Source: Shimia marina
GTDB taxonomy: Bacteria; Pseudomonadota; Alphaproteobacteria; Rhodobacterales; Rhodobacteraceae
NCBI RefSeq assembly: GCF_001458175.1
Contig: NZ_CYPW01000040.1
Location: 63,800-127,799, forward strand
DNA: 64,000 nt
Direction of reading: 5' to 3'
Within the stretch, counting starts at the first letter, position 1. Every line of letters begins with the position of its first letter. Of this stretch, positions 26,230-36,267 are shown piece by piece. Both the position numbers and the translations under genes were made by a program. The notes under the pieces are model-generated. The model was not told the DNA's origin and ran no database searches. It worked only from the letters and a program-made list of their open reading frames with translations.

Positions 26230-26745
26230 TTACCGTTTGAAGGCAACACGTAAGTCATCAATGGCGCTGATTTGACCTTCTGAGAGCTCGCCCTGCACAA
26301 GTGGATAGAGCACATCCTGAAGTTGATCCCAGGCGGCGCCATTATCGATTTTATTGAGACGTCGTGCCAGACGCGGCACCGCAGCAGCAGGCCCATCACA
26401 TTGGGTCATCAGCCAGCGGCCAAGCACTTCCATTTCTTTGGTCTCTTCCTCGGTGCAGCGCAGCTTTTGACGTAATAAAAAATGGAGCTTGTCGCGCTGT
26501 TCCTGTGTGGGCAGCCCGTCGGCTTCTACGAAGGCCTGCGCGATCGCACAGATCGCAATTCGCGGGTCATCAATTCCCTCAACAGGATGTTGCCCAGTTT
26601 TGCGGCGAAAAGCGAGACGGCGCGGGGCGTTGATTACAGTGGTGCCGATGTCGGCGGCGGTGTCGATGGCTTCGCGCGGGTTCATCCGCACCCACCACCA
26701 TATGGCACCGCCAATAGCGGTAAGAAGAGCGATAAGAATATGCAT
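26230..26745 (-). CDS. Membrane-anchored TerB-like protein
   Basis: 171 aa. One N-terminal transmembrane helix (ILIALLTAIGGAIWWWV) leads to a soluble helical domain (DPRIAICAIAQAFVEADGLPTQEQRDKLHFLL) that resembles the TerB/DjlA-N fold. It is the second TerB-like protein in the window, unrelated in context to the one at 3213. Function unknown; membrane tethering suggests an envelope-stress or scaffold role (inference). Confidence 0.65.
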   Translation of the reverse strand: MHILIALLTAIGGAIWWWVRMNPREAIDTAADIGTTVINAPRRLAFRRKTGQHPVEGIDDPRIAICAIAQAFVEADGLPTQEQRDKLHFLLRQKLRCTEEETKEMEVLGRWLMTQCDGPAAAVPRLARRLNKIDNGAAWDQLQDVLYPLVQGELSEGQISAIDDLRVAFKR

Positions 26746-26843
26746 CGGGAAACAACCCTGGAAGTATTGATGAAAACTACGGTAGTTTAATCAACTTCGG
26801 GTGGTGGTGAGAAGGGGCGTTTCAGTGTGACGTTTGGTCGGCG

Positions 26844-26864
26844 GTGCGCAGTGAATGCGCACCC
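26844..26864. repeat. REP-like hairpin between uvrB and the TerB-like gene
   Basis: Perfect inverted repeat GGTGCGCA-GTGAA-TGCGCACC, followed by CTACGGGG. It resembles the dispersed GGTGCGCA...TGCGCACCCTAC repeats I recall from many proteobacterial genomes. No T-run, so not a classic terminator. Copy number cannot be judged from one window. Confidence 0.4.
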
Positions 26865-26871
26865 TACGGGG

Positions 26872-29064
26872 TTAGCGGCTTCGTTTGCTTCTTGTATTTC
26901 CGCCGCGTTGTCCGGCGCGACCCGCTGTTGAGCGGCCTTTGCTTTTCACAGCCTGTTCTTCGGCGGCTTTGATCGCGTATTGCCGCGCCATGGGGTCGTC
27001 AGCAACGGCGAGGTCCACGGCTTCAAGCCGTTTGATCTCATCGCGTAGGCGGGCGGCTTCCTCAAACTCGAGGTTCTCAGCTGCCTTGCGCATGTCGTCG
27101 CGCAAGCCAGAGAGCACAGCTTCGAGATTGCTACCAGCAAGCGGGGTGTCGATTTTTGCGGTGACGCGGCTTTGGTCGGTGTCGCCCTGATAAAGCCCGG
27201 CAAGCACATCCTCGACGTTCTTTTTCACCGTTGCCGGGGTGATGCCGTGCTCTTCGTTATAGGCGATCTGTTTGGCGCGCCGACGGTTGGTTTCGCCAAT
27301 CGCGCGCTCCATGGACCCGGTCATGCGGTCGGCATACATGATCACCCGGCCATCGGCATTTCGCGCGGCGCGGCCGATGGTTTGTACCAAGGAGGTTTCA
27401 GAGCGCAGGAAGCCTTCTTTGTCGGCGTCCAGAATGGCCACCAGACCACATTCGGGGATATCCAGACCCTCACGCAGTAGGTTGATGCCGACCAGCACGT
27501 CAAAGGCGCCAAGGCGCAGATCGCGCAGGATTTCAATGCGTTCCAGCGTGTCGATGTCGCTGTGCATGTAGCGGATCTTGATACCCTGTTCGTGCAGATA
27601 TTCGGTGAGATCCTCGGCCATCCGTTTGGTGAGTGTGGTCACCAGCGTGCGCAAGCCTTGTGCGGTGACTTTGCGGATTTCATCCAGTAGATCATCCACC
27701 TGCATTTCTACAGGACGGATCTCCACCTCTGGATCCAAAAGTCCGGTTGGGCGGATCACCTGTTCTGAGAAAACGCCGCCGGATTGATCGAGCTCCCAGC
27801 CCGCAGGGGTTGCGGAAACAAAGACGGATTGTGGGCGCATGGCGTCCCATTCCTCAAACTTGAGCGGGCGGTTGTCCATGCAGGACGGCAGGCGGAAGCC
27901 GTGCTCGGCTAACGTGAACTTGCGGCGATAGTCGCCGCGATACATGCCGCCGATCTGTGGCACCGACACGTGACTTTCATCGGCAAAGACAATGGCGTTG
28001 TCGGGGATGAATTCAAACAGGGTGGGCGGCGGTTCGCCCGGTGCGCGGCCAGTGAGGTAGCGGGAGTAGTTTTCGATGCCGTTGCAGAAGCCCTGTGCCT
28101 CCATCATTTCCAGATCAAAGTTGGTGCGCTGCTCCAGCCGCTGCGCCTCAAGCAGTTTGCCTTCGTCCACAAGCTGATCCAGCCGCTGGCGCAGTTCTTT
28201 TTTGATGTTGATGATGGCCTGGTTCAGCGTTGGCTTTGGGGTCACATAGTGGCTGTTGGCGTAGACGCGGATTTGCTCAAACGTATCGGTCTTTTCGCCA
28301 GTGAGCGGGTCAAATTCGGTGATGCTTTCCAGTTCCTCACCAAAGAAGGAGAGTTTCCAGGCGCGGTCCTCAAGGTGGGCGGGGAAGATTTCCAGACTGT
28401 CGCCGCGCACCCGGAAGGAGCCACGCTGAAAAGCTGCGTCGTTGCGGCGGTATTGTTGGGCGACGAGATCGGCAATGACTTGGCGTTGGTCGTATTCGCC
28501 GCCTGCTTTGAGATCCAGGGTCATGGCGGAGTAGGTTTCCACCGAGCCGATGCCGTAGATACAGGAGACCGAGGCCACGATGATCACATCGTCCCGCTCC
28601 AGCAGGGCGCGCGTAGCGGAGTGGCGCATGCGGTCGATCTGTTCGTTGATCTGGCTTTCCTTCTCAATGAAGGTGTCAGAGCGCGCCACATAGGCTTCGG
28701 GTTGGTAGTAGTCATAGAAGCTGACGAAGTATTCGACGGCGTTTTCAGGAAAGAAGCCTTTCATCTCGCCATAAAGTTGCGCAGCCAGGGTCTTGTTAGG
28801 GGCGAGGATGATGGCAGGGCGCTGAGTTTCCTCAATCACCTTGGCCATGGTGAAGGTTTTACCGGTGCCGGTTGCGCCAAGCAGCACCTGGTTGCGTTCG
28901 CCATCGTTCACGCCTGCGGATAGTTCTGCAATCGCGGTCGGCTGATCACCGGCCGGTTCAAACTCCGTATGCATGACAATGCGTTTGCCGCCCTCCAATT
29001 TGGGGCGGCGCGCTGCCTCCGGATCAGGGCCATTGAGAAGCGGGGCGTTGGCGGCGTCACTCAT
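26872..29064 (-). CDS. uvrB: Excinuclease ABC subunit B
   Basis: 730 aa damage-verifying helicase of nucleotide excision repair; partner of UvrA and UvrC. Walker A GATGTGKT is at residues 63-70, the beta-hairpin region is [10 protein letters not shown], the DEAD-equivalent is DESH, motif VI is QTIGRAARN, and the UVR motif for UvrC contact is [17 protein letters not shown]. The C-terminus ends in a basic Arg/Gly/Lys tail. ATG 29064 was chosen over an in-frame start at 29130 on the basis of family N-termini. No alphaproteobacterial LexA box was found upstream. Confidence 0.96.
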   Translation of the reverse strand: MSDAANAPLLNGPDPEAARRPKLEGGKRIVMHTEFEPAGDQPTAIAELSAGVNDGERNQVLLGATGTGKTFTMAKVIEETQRPAIILAPNKTLAAQLYGEMKGFFPENAVEYFVSFYDYYQPEAYVARSDTFIEKESQINEQIDRMRHSATRALLERDDVIIVASVSCIYGIGSVETYSAMTLDLKAGGEYDQRQVIADLVAQQYRRNDAAFQRGSFRVRGDSLEIFPAHLEDRAWKLSFFGEELESITEFDPLTGEKTDTFEQIRVYANSHYVTPKPTLNQAIINIKKELRQRLDQLVDEGKLLEAQRLEQRTNFDLEMMEAQGFCNGIENYSRYLTGRAPGEPPPTLFEFIPDNAIVFADESHVSVPQIGGMYRGDYRRKFTLAEHGFRLPSCMDNRPLKFEEWDAMRPQSVFVSATPAGWELDQSGGVFSEQVIRPTGLLDPEVEIRPVEMQVDDLLDEIRKVTAQGLRTLVTTLTKRMAEDLTEYLHEQGIKIRYMHSDIDTLERIEILRDLRLGAFDVLVGINLLREGLDIPECGLVAILDADKEGFLRSETSLVQTIGRAARNADGRVIMYADRMTGSMERAIGETNRRRAKQIAYNEEHGITPATVKKNVEDVLAGLYQGDTDQSRVTAKIDTPLAGSNLEAVLSGLRDDMRKAAENLEFEEAARLRDEIKRLEAVDLAVADDPMARQYAIKAAEEQAVKSKGRSTAGRAGQRGGNTRSKRSR

Positions 29065-29583
29065 TTGAGATTCCAATTGCGGGTTGTCTACGCGTCTGGG
29101 TGATTTTGGTCTTCTTTTGTTCTTATGCAAGGGCGAAAGTGCGCTCCGCGCTGCAATAGGCGGTGACTCAAAATTTTGCGACGCAGCAAAAATTTACTTC
29201 GCAAGTGCAGAAGTTTTTGATCGACGAGTCAGTAAAAAACCCAAGAATGACGTAGGGTCATGTGTCTTTGTGCGGTTTTTGGTAAGAAATTCTGGGTGAT
29301 ATTGAAATTTTAGAATAAAAATTACAGCCGTCTCGCAATTAAATATGTGTTGCGCTTGCCAAAGGAATGGGTTGCTCGTTATGGTCATGCAGCAAGCAGC
29401 CGGGTGCAAAGCTCTGTTCAAACCGCACTTACACCCCTCGCTCCCCGCGGGTTGGCCGAGTTTTCTGGTTGCTTGCAAGCTTCCCTTTCCAAAGATTGAA
29501 GATTTACAGCGAGTTCTGCGCTATTCTGTCTCTTGCCGCTGAAGCGAGAATCCTTGATAAAGCAGCAAGCCAAGGAGAGCCTT
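29065..29583. other. Gene-free AT-rich region between uvrB and the NDUFS4-like gene
   Basis: About 520 nt without a credible ORF. It holds the uvrB promoter region, an imperfect inverted repeat AAATTTTGC/GCAAAAATTT (29171-29195) around GACGCA, and GANTC sites (possible CcrM methylation). I see no tRNA or conserved RNA. Confidence 0.5.
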
Positions 29584-29895
29584 ATGATTGCGCGCATCTA
29601 TCAGCCAGCCCGTACGGCCATGTCCTCCGGGACAGCCAAAACTCATCAATGGGTTCTGGAATACGGACCATCGGAAGCCAAGGACATTGACCCGCTGATG
29701 GGGTGGACCGGTTCCGGTGACACGCAAAGTCAAATACGCCTGAAGTTTGACAGCAAGGAAGCTGCTGTCAGCTACGCGCGTGAGCACAATATCGAGGCAG
29801 AGGTGATGGAGCCACATCAGCGCAAGCCCAACATCCGTGCGGGTGGTTATGGTGAGAATTTTGCGACCAACCGCAGGGCCCCCTGGACACACTGA
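29584..29895 (+). CDS. NADH dehydrogenase (complex I) accessory subunit, NDUFS4 family
   Basis: 103 aa. [16 protein letters not shown], then [31 protein letters not shown] and the PYREDEA-like segment [14 protein letters not shown] identify the ETC complex I subunit family (PF04800), homologous to mitochondrial NDUFS4 (18 kDa). It is found mainly in Alphaproteobacteria. It stabilises the peripheral arm of complex I near the NADH module. AAGGAG upstream of ATG 29584. It is encoded apart from the nuo operon, as is usual. Confidence 0.92.
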   Translation: MIARIYQPARTAMSSGTAKTHQWVLEYGPSEAKDIDPLMGWTGSGDTQSQIRLKFDSKEAAVSYAREHNIEAEVMEPHQRKPNIRAGGYGENFATNRRAPWTH

Positions 29896-29940
29896 ATTTT
29901 GCATAGAGCGCTGTGAGAGGCGGCTCATCCAGAATTTCTG

Positions 29941-29976
29941 AAACGCCGATGGGGAAACTTTCCGTCGGCGTTTTTT
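29941..29976 (+). terminator. Intrinsic terminator of the NDUFS4-like gene
   Basis: Long stem AAACGCCGAtGG with CCgTCGGCGTTT (one mismatch), 9-nt loop, then six T. Confidence 0.8.
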
Positions 29977-29990
29977 GATGAAGTTCTTGG

Positions 29991-30959
29991 CTAATGGGCG
30001 GAGGACGCGGTTGCACCAGACCTGGTGCGCCGGGACATTGGTACCGTGTATGGGGCCAGACTGTCGGTGAAGGCTTTGATAAAGTCAAAGACCAGTGGCG
30101 AGGCATTTCCCGTAATGGGGCGTAGAATGGACAGACGGTGATCAAGTTGTGGGGCAAACGGACGAATGATCAGGCCCTGATCTCGGTATTGCTCGGCATC
30201 TAGCGCGCTGACGACTGAAACACCGTGGCCCTGTGCCACAATTGTGCATGCGGCGGTGAATTGACGAACTTCGATCCACGAGTTTATTTGGGCACCATCC
30301 TCCGCGAAAGCGCGCTCCAATTGGCGAAAGAACGGGCTGTCTCTGCGAGAATGAATGAGTTTTTCCTGTTGTATGTCGCTTGGTCGCAACAATGCCCGCT
30401 CCGCGAGGGGGTGACCCTCGGGCATGATCAGGACAGAGCGGATTTTTACGTCCGTTGCTTCCGTCGCGGGGTGGCCGGAGAATCCATCAGTGATGGCGCA
30501 GTCATACTGTTCTCCAATGATCCATTCCAAGATGCGTTCGGGGCGGTCGGGCTCCAGTGTGACAGTGACTCCGGGGCGGTCGGCCAGAAAATCCACCAAA
30601 ACGCCGGGCAGGTGACTGGTGGCGAAGCCGGGCAGGCATGCGATACGAATGTGCCCGCTCTTGCGTTCTGCAATGTCGCGGCGCAAGTCATCCAGATGGT
30701 CCAGTCGGTCCAGAATCCGACTGACTTCTGCCAAAAGATAGCGCGAGTCGCTGGTGGGTTCCAGAACACCACGGCGACGTTGGAAGAGCTCAAAACCCAC
30801 AGATTTTGAAAAGTCGGACATCAAGCGACTCACAGCAGGTTGTGAGATGCCTAGAACGGCTGCTGCCTTTGTTATGGAGCCGGTTTCAGCCACGGCGCGG
30901 AAGGCTTCAAGCTGTCGGATTTGGAATTTCAACGCGGTGTTTCCTTCGGTTTTGTCCAT
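29991..30959 (-). CDS. LysR-family regulator next to the ugp operon
   Basis: 322 aa. The N-terminal HTH (FRAVAETGSITKAAAVLGISQPAVSRLMSDF) precedes an effector-binding domain of LysR type. It is divergent from ugpB with 130 nt between starts, so it probably regulates the ugp operon and itself. The intergenic region holds an ATGCAT palindrome (30979-30984) within TTAT...ATAA, which could be part of a T-N11-A LysR site. No convincing Pho box was found. Confidence 0.9.
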   Translation of the reverse strand: MDKTEGNTALKFQIRQLEAFRAVAETGSITKAAAVLGISQPAVSRLMSDFSKSVGFELFQRRRGVLEPTSDSRYLLAEVSRILDRLDHLDDLRRDIAERKSGHIRIACLPGFATSHLPGVLVDFLADRPGVTVTLEPDRPERILEWIIGEQYDCAITDGFSGHPATEATDVKIRSVLIMPEGHPLAERALLRPSDIQQEKLIHSRRDSPFFRQLERAFAEDGAQINSWIEVRQFTAACTIVAQGHGVSVVSALDAEQYRDQGLIIRPFAPQLDHRLSILRPITGNASPLVFDFIKAFTDSLAPYTVPMSRRTRSGATASSAH

Positions 30960-31089
30960 AATTGCATTGCTTTATGACATGCATATAACATTGAGCTATG
31001 TTTGTGTCGCAAAAGTTTAACTTGAATTATTTTTGGGATCGGCGAATTCTCTGCCTGAAATTTAGTCAATTCACCGAGGGACAAGAGAG

Positions 31090-32394
31090 ATGAATTTCAC
31101 TAAAGCAACTTTTTCGGGGGTCGCGCTGGCCAGTTTGATGGCGGGCGCAGGGTTTGCCCAGACTGAAATTCAGTGGTGGCATGCCATGGGTGGTGCAAAT
31201 GGCGAACGTGTGGACAAGATCGCCGCCGACTTCAATGCCAGCCAGTCTGAGTACAAAGTTGTTCCGACCTACAAGGGGAACTACACCGAGACCATGACGG
31301 CGGCAGTTGCGGCGTTCCGTGCCAAAGAGCACCCGCATCTGGTGCAGGTTTTTGAAGTTGGCACAGCGACAATGATGGCGGCCAAAGGCGCGATCTACCC
31401 TGTGGAAAAAATGATGGCGGATGCGGGCGAGAGCTTTGATAAATCTGATTACCTTCCAGCAGTGATTTCCTACTATCAGACGCCGGAGGGTGAACTGCTT
31501 TCCATGCCATTTAACAGCTCTACACCTGTTCTTTGGTACAATGCCGACGCTCTGAAAGCGGCCGGTGTTGAGGCACCAAAAACTTGGGATGACGTCAAAG
31601 CCGCGTCTCAGGCGCTGGTGAACAACGGTATGGAGTGCGGCATCAGCTTTGGCTGGCAGTCCTGGGTGATGGTGGAGAACTTCTCCGCTTGGCACGACCT
31701 TGAAATGGGCACTAAAGAAAACGGCTTTGCTGGTTTTGACACAGAGTTCACCTTCAACAATGAAAAAGTGGCCGCACGTCTGGATGACATCGCAGCCATG
31801 TCTGAAGGCAATCTGTTCAAATATGGCGGTCGTCGCGGCGACTCGCTGCCGATGTTCACCAATGGTGAGTGCGGCATGTGGATGAACTCTTCTGCATACT
31901 ATGGCTCCATCAAAACGCAGGCGGGTTTTGAGTTTGGTCAAACCATGCTGCCATTGGACACCAATGTCGCAGATGCGCCGCAAAACTCTATCATTGGCGG
32001 CGCGACCCTCTGGGCTTTGGCAGGGCATGAGGCTGACGAGTACAAAGGTCTGGCACAGTTCATGACATATCTGTCTTCGCCAGAGGTTCAGGCGTGGTGG
32101 CACCAGGAAACCGGCTATGTGCCGATCACCACAGCGGCCTATGAGCTGTCCAAAGAGCAGGGGTTTTACGATGCAAACCCAGGCACTGATACGGCCATCC
32201 AGCAGTTGAGCCTGAACACGCCAACCGCCAATTCCCGTGGCATCCGCTTTGGTAACTTCGTGCAGGTGCGCGACGTGATCAACGAAGAGATGGAAGCGCT
32301 CTGGGCGGGTGACAAAACCGCTCAGCAGGCGCTGGATGCGGCTGCGGATCGTGGCAACGATCTGCTGCGCAAGTTTGAGCGCGCTGCGAAATAA
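31090..32394 (+). CDS. ugpB: sn-Glycerol-3-phosphate ABC transporter substrate-binding protein
   Basis: 434 aa periplasmic binding protein with signal peptide (ASLMAGAGFAQ). The mature start TEIQWWHAMGGANGERVDKIAADFNASQ and the later MPFNSSTPVLWYN are characteristic of UgpB, which binds G3P and glycerophosphodiesters. RBS GAGGGACAAGAGAG. It is the first gene of ugpBAECQ and supplies phosphate and glycerol from lipid head groups. Confidence 0.94.
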   Translation: MNFTKATFSGVALASLMAGAGFAQTEIQWWHAMGGANGERVDKIAADFNASQSEYKVVPTYKGNYTETMTAAVAAFRAKEHPHLVQVFEVGTATMMAAKGAIYPVEKMMADAGESFDKSDYLPAVISYYQTPEGELLSMPFNSSTPVLWYNADALKAAGVEAPKTWDDVKAASQALVNNGMECGISFGWQSWVMVENFSAWHDLEMGTKENGFAGFDTEFTFNNEKVAARLDDIAAMSEGNLFKYGGRRGDSLPMFTNGECGMWMNSSAYYGSIKTQAGFEFGQTMLPLDTNVADAPQNSIIGGATLWALAGHEADEYKGLAQFMTYLSSPEVQAWWHQETGYVPITTAAYELSKEQGFYDANPGTDTAIQQLSLNTPTANSRGIRFGNFVQVRDVINEEMEALWAGDKTAQQALDAAADRGNDLLRKFERAAK

Positions 32395-32482
32395 AGACGG
32401 GTAACTCCGAGCGCCTGGTGGCTTGTGTAAGCTGCCGGGCGCTTTTGCCGTCTCACGACCTTTCTCCTATAGCCGGGGTAGC

Positions 32483-33364
32483 ATGCTTAAGCGCGTTCAT
32501 TTCCCTTCTTCGGTGCTGCCCTTTTTGCTGGTGGCCCCTCAGATCATTGTCACGGTGGTCTTTTTCCTCTGGCCTGCAGCGCAGGCGATCTATCAGTCGT
32601 TCTTGATTGAGGACGCTTTTGGGCTGTCCACCGAGTTTGTCTGGTTTGAGAATTTCGAACTGTTGTTTGCCGATGCGCATTACCTCGACAGTTTTTGGCG
32701 CACGCTGTTTTTCAGCGCGGCGGTGGCCCTCCTGTCGATGTCAGTGGCTCTGATCCTTGCTGGCTTTGCAGACCGGATCGTGCGCGGAGCCACAGCCTAT
32801 CGCACGCTGTTGATCTGGCCCTATGCGGTGGCGCCAGTGCTGGCCGGGGCGCTGTGGGTGTTTATGTTCAACCCCACGCTGGGCATCTTCCCATATTTTC
32901 TGGACATGCTGGGTGTCGACTGGAACCACTATCTGAACGGGTCTCAGGCGATGGCATTGGTGATCTTTGCAGCCGCCTGGAAGCAGATTGCCTATAACTT
33001 CCTGTTTTATCTTGCCGCGATGCAATCCATTCCTCTATCTCTCATTGAGGCGGCCGCGATTGACGGCGCGGGGCCGGTGCGCCGGTTCAAGGATTTTGTA
33101 TTTCCGCTGATCTCTCCGACGACCTTTTTCCTTCTGGTGATCAATGCGGTCTACGCCTTCTTTGACACTTTTGGCATCATTCACGCCATCACTCAGGGTG
33201 GTCCGGCCAATAGCACCACGATCCTGGTCTACAAAGTCTTCAATGATGGTTTCGTTGGTCTCGATCTGGGCGGATCTGCTGCACAATCCGTGATCCTGAT
33301 GTTCCTTGTCATCATCATGACGGTTGTCCAATTCCGCTATGTTGAAAGAAAGGTGGAATACTGA
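32483..33364 (+). CDS. ugpA: sn-Glycerol-3-phosphate ABC transporter permease UgpA
   Basis: 293 aa inner-membrane permease with six hydrophobic segments. The EAA loop that contacts UgpC reads [22 protein letters not shown]. Start ATG 32483; an in-frame upstream start at 32423 would add a non-membrane stretch. It overlaps ugpE by TGATG-type coupling. Confidence 0.93.
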   Translation: MLKRVHFPSSVLPFLLVAPQIIVTVVFFLWPAAQAIYQSFLIEDAFGLSTEFVWFENFELLFADAHYLDSFWRTLFFSAAVALLSMSVALILAGFADRIVRGATAYRTLLIWPYAVAPVLAGALWVFMFNPTLGIFPYFLDMLGVDWNHYLNGSQAMALVIFAAAWKQIAYNFLFYLAAMQSIPLSLIEAAAIDGAGPVRRFKDFVFPLISPTTFFLLVINAVYAFFDTFGIIHAITQGGPANSTTILVYKVFNDGFVGLDLGGSAAQSVILMFLVIIMTVVQFRYVERKVEY

Positions 33365-34215
33365 TGGTTGAAAATCGTCCCCTTCTTACGTTTATTTCCC
33401 ATCTGGTGTTGATCCTCGGCGTGGTGATTGTCGCGCTGCCGATCTGGATCACCTTTGTGGCGGCGACGCATGATGCCGTGCGCATGACGCAGGCGCCCAT
33501 TCCTTTGCTGCCTGGGGCGCATTTCTGGCAAAACTTCAAAGACACGCTGTTTGGCTCCGGACTTTCCAGTTCGGCTGGCGCGCCGGTATGGCGTATGTTG
33601 CTGAATTCGCTGGTGATGGCACTTCTGATTGCCTCGGGCAAGATTGTGATCTCCCTGCTGTCAGCTTTTGCGATTGTCTACTTCAAGTTCCCATTCCGCA
33701 TGGGGTTCTTCTGGATGATCTTCATCACTTTGATGCTGCCAGTAGAGGTACGCATTCTCCCGACTTTTGAGGTTGTCGCCAATTTGGGCATGCTCAACAG
33801 CTACTGGGGGTTGTCGGTGCCTTTGATTGCCTCGGCAACAGCGACATTCATGTTCCGTCAGGTGTTTCTGACCATCCCTGATGAGATGCTGGAAAGTGCG
33901 CGGATTGATGGGGCAGGGCCGATGCGGTTTTTCTGGGATATCCTGATCCCACTGAGCCGCACCAATATCGCCGCGCTGTTTGTGATCCTCTTTATCTTTG
34001 GCTGGAACCAGTATCTTTGGCCTTTGCTGATCACAACGGACAGCGACATGACGACCATTGTCATGAGTATCAAGGAGATGCTGGAAGTCGCTGAACAATC
34101 TCCACAGTGGCACATCGTGATGATGACCGCACTTTTGGCAATGATCCCACCGGTGTTTGTGGTGATCGGCATGCAGAAGCTCTTTGTGCAAGGGCTGACT
34201 GAGACAGACAAATAG
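33364..34215 (+). CDS. ugpE: sn-Glycerol-3-phosphate ABC transporter permease UgpE
   Basis: 283 aa permease. The EAA loop is [25 protein letters not shown]. Its ATG overlaps the ugpA stop (TGATG), so translation is probably coupled. Six transmembrane segments. Confidence 0.94.
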   Translation: MVENRPLLTFISHLVLILGVVIVALPIWITFVAATHDAVRMTQAPIPLLPGAHFWQNFKDTLFGSGLSSSAGAPVWRMLLNSLVMALLIASGKIVISLLSAFAIVYFKFPFRMGFFWMIFITLMLPVEVRILPTFEVVANLGMLNSYWGLSVPLIASATATFMFRQVFLTIPDEMLESARIDGAGPMRFFWDILIPLSRTNIAALFVILFIFGWNQYLWPLLITTDSDMTTIVMSIKEMLEVAEQSPQWHIVMMTALLAMIPPVFVVIGMQKLFVQGLTETDK

Positions 34216-34226
34216 GCAATACGACC

Positions 34227-35276
34227 ATGGCATCCATTACACTCAAAGACCTTGTGAAGGCCTATGGCGACACAGAGGTTCTGCACCACATTGACGGACA
34301 GATCGCGGATGGCGAATTTGTCGTTATCGTTGGCCCTTCGGGATGTGGCAAATCCACCTTGCTGCGCATGATTGCGGGGCTGGAAACCGTGACAGGGGGC
34401 GACATACAGATCGCGGATCAGGTGGTGAACGATCTGGAACCGGCCGACCGTGATATCGCGATGGTGTTCCAGAACTACGCGCTATACCCCCACATGACCG
34501 TGCGCGAGAACATGGCCTATGGCCTCAAAATTCGGAGAATCTCCAAGGCGGAAATCAATCGTCGGGTGGAAGAGGCTGCGGATATTTTGGAAATCCGTCC
34601 CTATTTGGAGCGTAAGCCGCGCCAGCTTTCCGGTGGCCAGCGCCAGCGTGTGGCCATGGGGCGTGCGATTGTGCGCGATCCGCAAGTCTTCCTGTTTGAT
34701 GAGCCATTGTCGAATCTCGACGCCAAGCTGCGCGTGCAGATGCGTTTGGAAATCCGCAAACTCCAACAGAAACTTGGTGTGACATCAATTTATGTGACCC
34801 ATGATCAGGTAGAGGCCATGACGCTCGGCGACCGTTTGATGGTGCTCAATGGTGGCTATGTGGAGCAGTTCGGCACACCGATTGAACTCTACGATCGACC
34901 GCAATCAATGTTTGTGGGCGGCTTTATTGGCAGCCCTGCGATGAATTTTCTGCCAGCGGATGCCGACGGGGCGACGATCACCTTGGCCAACGGCACAACA
35001 TTGGCCGGCGAAGTACGTGCGGGGGCGGTGACAATGGGTATTCGTCCAGAGCATTTGATCCGTTCTGAGGCAGGCCCTGTGCGTCTAAAAGTCCAGATGA
35101 TGGAACAACTGGGTGCGAACACCTTGCTGCATGGCGTTTTGGAGGGTACGCAGACCGAAATGGTGGCGAGTTTGCCCGGTCACGTGACGGCAGAGCTCGG
35201 TGCTGTTTTGTCTTTTGAGGCGGCCGCAGAGACACTGCATTTCTTTGCGCCTGATACGCAAAAACGGATCGAGTGA
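34227..35276 (+). CDS. ugpC: sn-Glycerol-3-phosphate ABC transporter ATPase UgpC
   Basis: 349 aa. Walker [10 protein letters not shown] at residues 36-44, signature LSGGQ at about 134-138, Walker B VFLFDEP, and H-loop VTHDQ. A C-terminal TOBE domain follows (GIRPEHL). It energises UgpAE from the cytoplasm. It overlaps ugpQ by 4 nt. Confidence 0.95.
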   Translation: MASITLKDLVKAYGDTEVLHHIDGQIADGEFVVIVGPSGCGKSTLLRMIAGLETVTGGDIQIADQVVNDLEPADRDIAMVFQNYALYPHMTVRENMAYGLKIRRISKAEINRRVEEAADILEIRPYLERKPRQLSGGQRQRVAMGRAIVRDPQVFLFDEPLSNLDAKLRVQMRLEIRKLQQKLGVTSIYVTHDQVEAMTLGDRLMVLNGGYVEQFGTPIELYDRPQSMFVGGFIGSPAMNFLPADADGATITLANGTTLAGEVRAGAVTMGIRPEHLIRSEAGPVRLKVQMMEQLGANTLLHGVLEGTQTEMVASLPGHVTAELGAVLSFEAAAETLHFFAPDTQKRIE

Positions 35277-36199
35277 TGAGCCAATTTTTACAACTCGCAG
35301 GCTTTCGGGCTGGTCCCGATGGTCCGCGTGTCTCTGGACACCGGGGCGCGCGTGGTGTTTTGCCTGAAAACACCTTGGAGGGTTTTGCCTTCTGTCAGAC
35401 CATCGGCGTGGACTCGATTGAGTTTGATGTGGTGATGACCAAGGATCGTGTGCCGGTTGTTGTTCACAATCACACGCTGGATGGATCGCTGGCGCGAGAC
35501 GCCTCTGGTCTGTGGTTGCCAGATCCTGGGCCTCGCGTTGCAGAAATGACGTTCCAAGACCTGCGCGCCTGTGACATTGGTGCCGCCAACCGCGCGACGG
35601 AATATGGGCGCCGTTACAGCGATCAGGCCAGATTGCCCAGTGCGAGAGTGCCGACTTTGGATGAGGTCTTGGCATTTGCGGCCAAGAGCGATCTGTATCT
35701 TTTCGTGGAAATGAAAACGGATCCGGATGCGCCCGACATGGAGCAGGAACGCCGTGATATGGCGCAGGCGGTGGTTGCCGCCGTGCGCAAAGCCGGAGTT
35801 GCAAATCGGGTGGCCATGCACAGTTTCGACTGGGGCATTCTGGATGTTTGCCGAAAGATCGCACCAGATCTCCCAACCTCTTATCTGTCTTACGTGACAA
35901 AAAATCCGCAGGAAGAGGCGCAATCCGCTGACCGCACAGTTGAGCCAGACTTGACGCAGTTGACCATGTCACTGCCTCAGGCGGTTGCTGATGCGGGGGG
36001 GCAGATGTGGTGCCCCTTTTTTATGGAGGTCACCCAAGAGCAGGTCGAGGAAGCGCATGCGCTTGGCCTCTTGGTGAATGCATGGACTGTCAACAGCGTG
36101 CGAGACATCAATCGGATGATTGATATGGGGCTTGATGGAATCGTGACAGATTTTCCTGGACGCGTGCAAGATTGCCTTCTGCGGCGCAACCTCAAGTGA
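35273..36199 (+). CDS. ugpQ: Glycerophosphodiester phosphodiesterase
   Basis: 308 aa. The GDPD catalytic start [18 protein letters not shown] carries the conserved HR and E/N-T residues, followed by [17 protein letters not shown] with the metal-binding Glu/Asp and His. It hydrolyses glycerophosphodiesters to G3P and an alcohol. No signal peptide, so it acts in the cytoplasm on substrate imported by UgpBAEC. The ATGA overlap with ugpC makes it the last gene of the operon. Confidence 0.93.
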   Translation: MMSQFLQLAGFRAGPDGPRVSGHRGARGVLPENTLEGFAFCQTIGVDSIEFDVVMTKDRVPVVVHNHTLDGSLARDASGLWLPDPGPRVAEMTFQDLRACDIGAANRATEYGRRYSDQARLPSARVPTLDEVLAFAAKSDLYLFVEMKTDPDAPDMEQERRDMAQAVVAAVRKAGVANRVAMHSFDWGILDVCRKIAPDLPTSYLSYVTKNPQEEAQSADRTVEPDLTQLTMSLPQAVADAGGQMWCPFFMEVTQEQVEEAHALGLLVNAWTVNSVRDINRMIDMGLDGIVTDFPGRVQDCLLRRNLK

Positions 36200-36207
36200 G
36201 GATTGGT

Positions 36208-36250
36208 GTTCAAGTGTCTGTTTTTAGTAAAATATAGCGGACACTTGAAC
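36208..36250. repeat. Inverted repeat between ugpQ and the oxoprolinase gene
   Basis: Arms GTTCAAGTGTC (36208-36218) and GACACTTGAAC (36240-36250), perfect over 11 bp, loop of 21 nt that includes TTTTT. It lies in the 68-nt gap between two convergent genes. Most likely a bidirectional terminator or RNA stabiliser, though the T-run lies in the loop rather than after the stem. Confidence 0.5.
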
Positions 36251-36267
36251 GATTAAGTGTTTATTAA

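Noticed and set aside
29171-29195. Phasin-regulator (PhaR) type TGC-N3-GCA site
   Set aside because: The short inverted repeat fits loosely, but no polyhydroxyalkanoate genes are near and the motif is too short to be specific.
29440-29500. tRNA-like string GGTTGGCCGAG
   Set aside because: It resembles a tRNA-Ser/Leu D-arm, but no TTC arm with GGTTC-type sequence, anticodon stem or acceptor pairing is found at proper spacing.
30960-31089. Pho box upstream of ugpB
   Set aside because: Only one half-site (TGTCATAAA on the minus strand) is present; the second half does not match and spacing is wrong.
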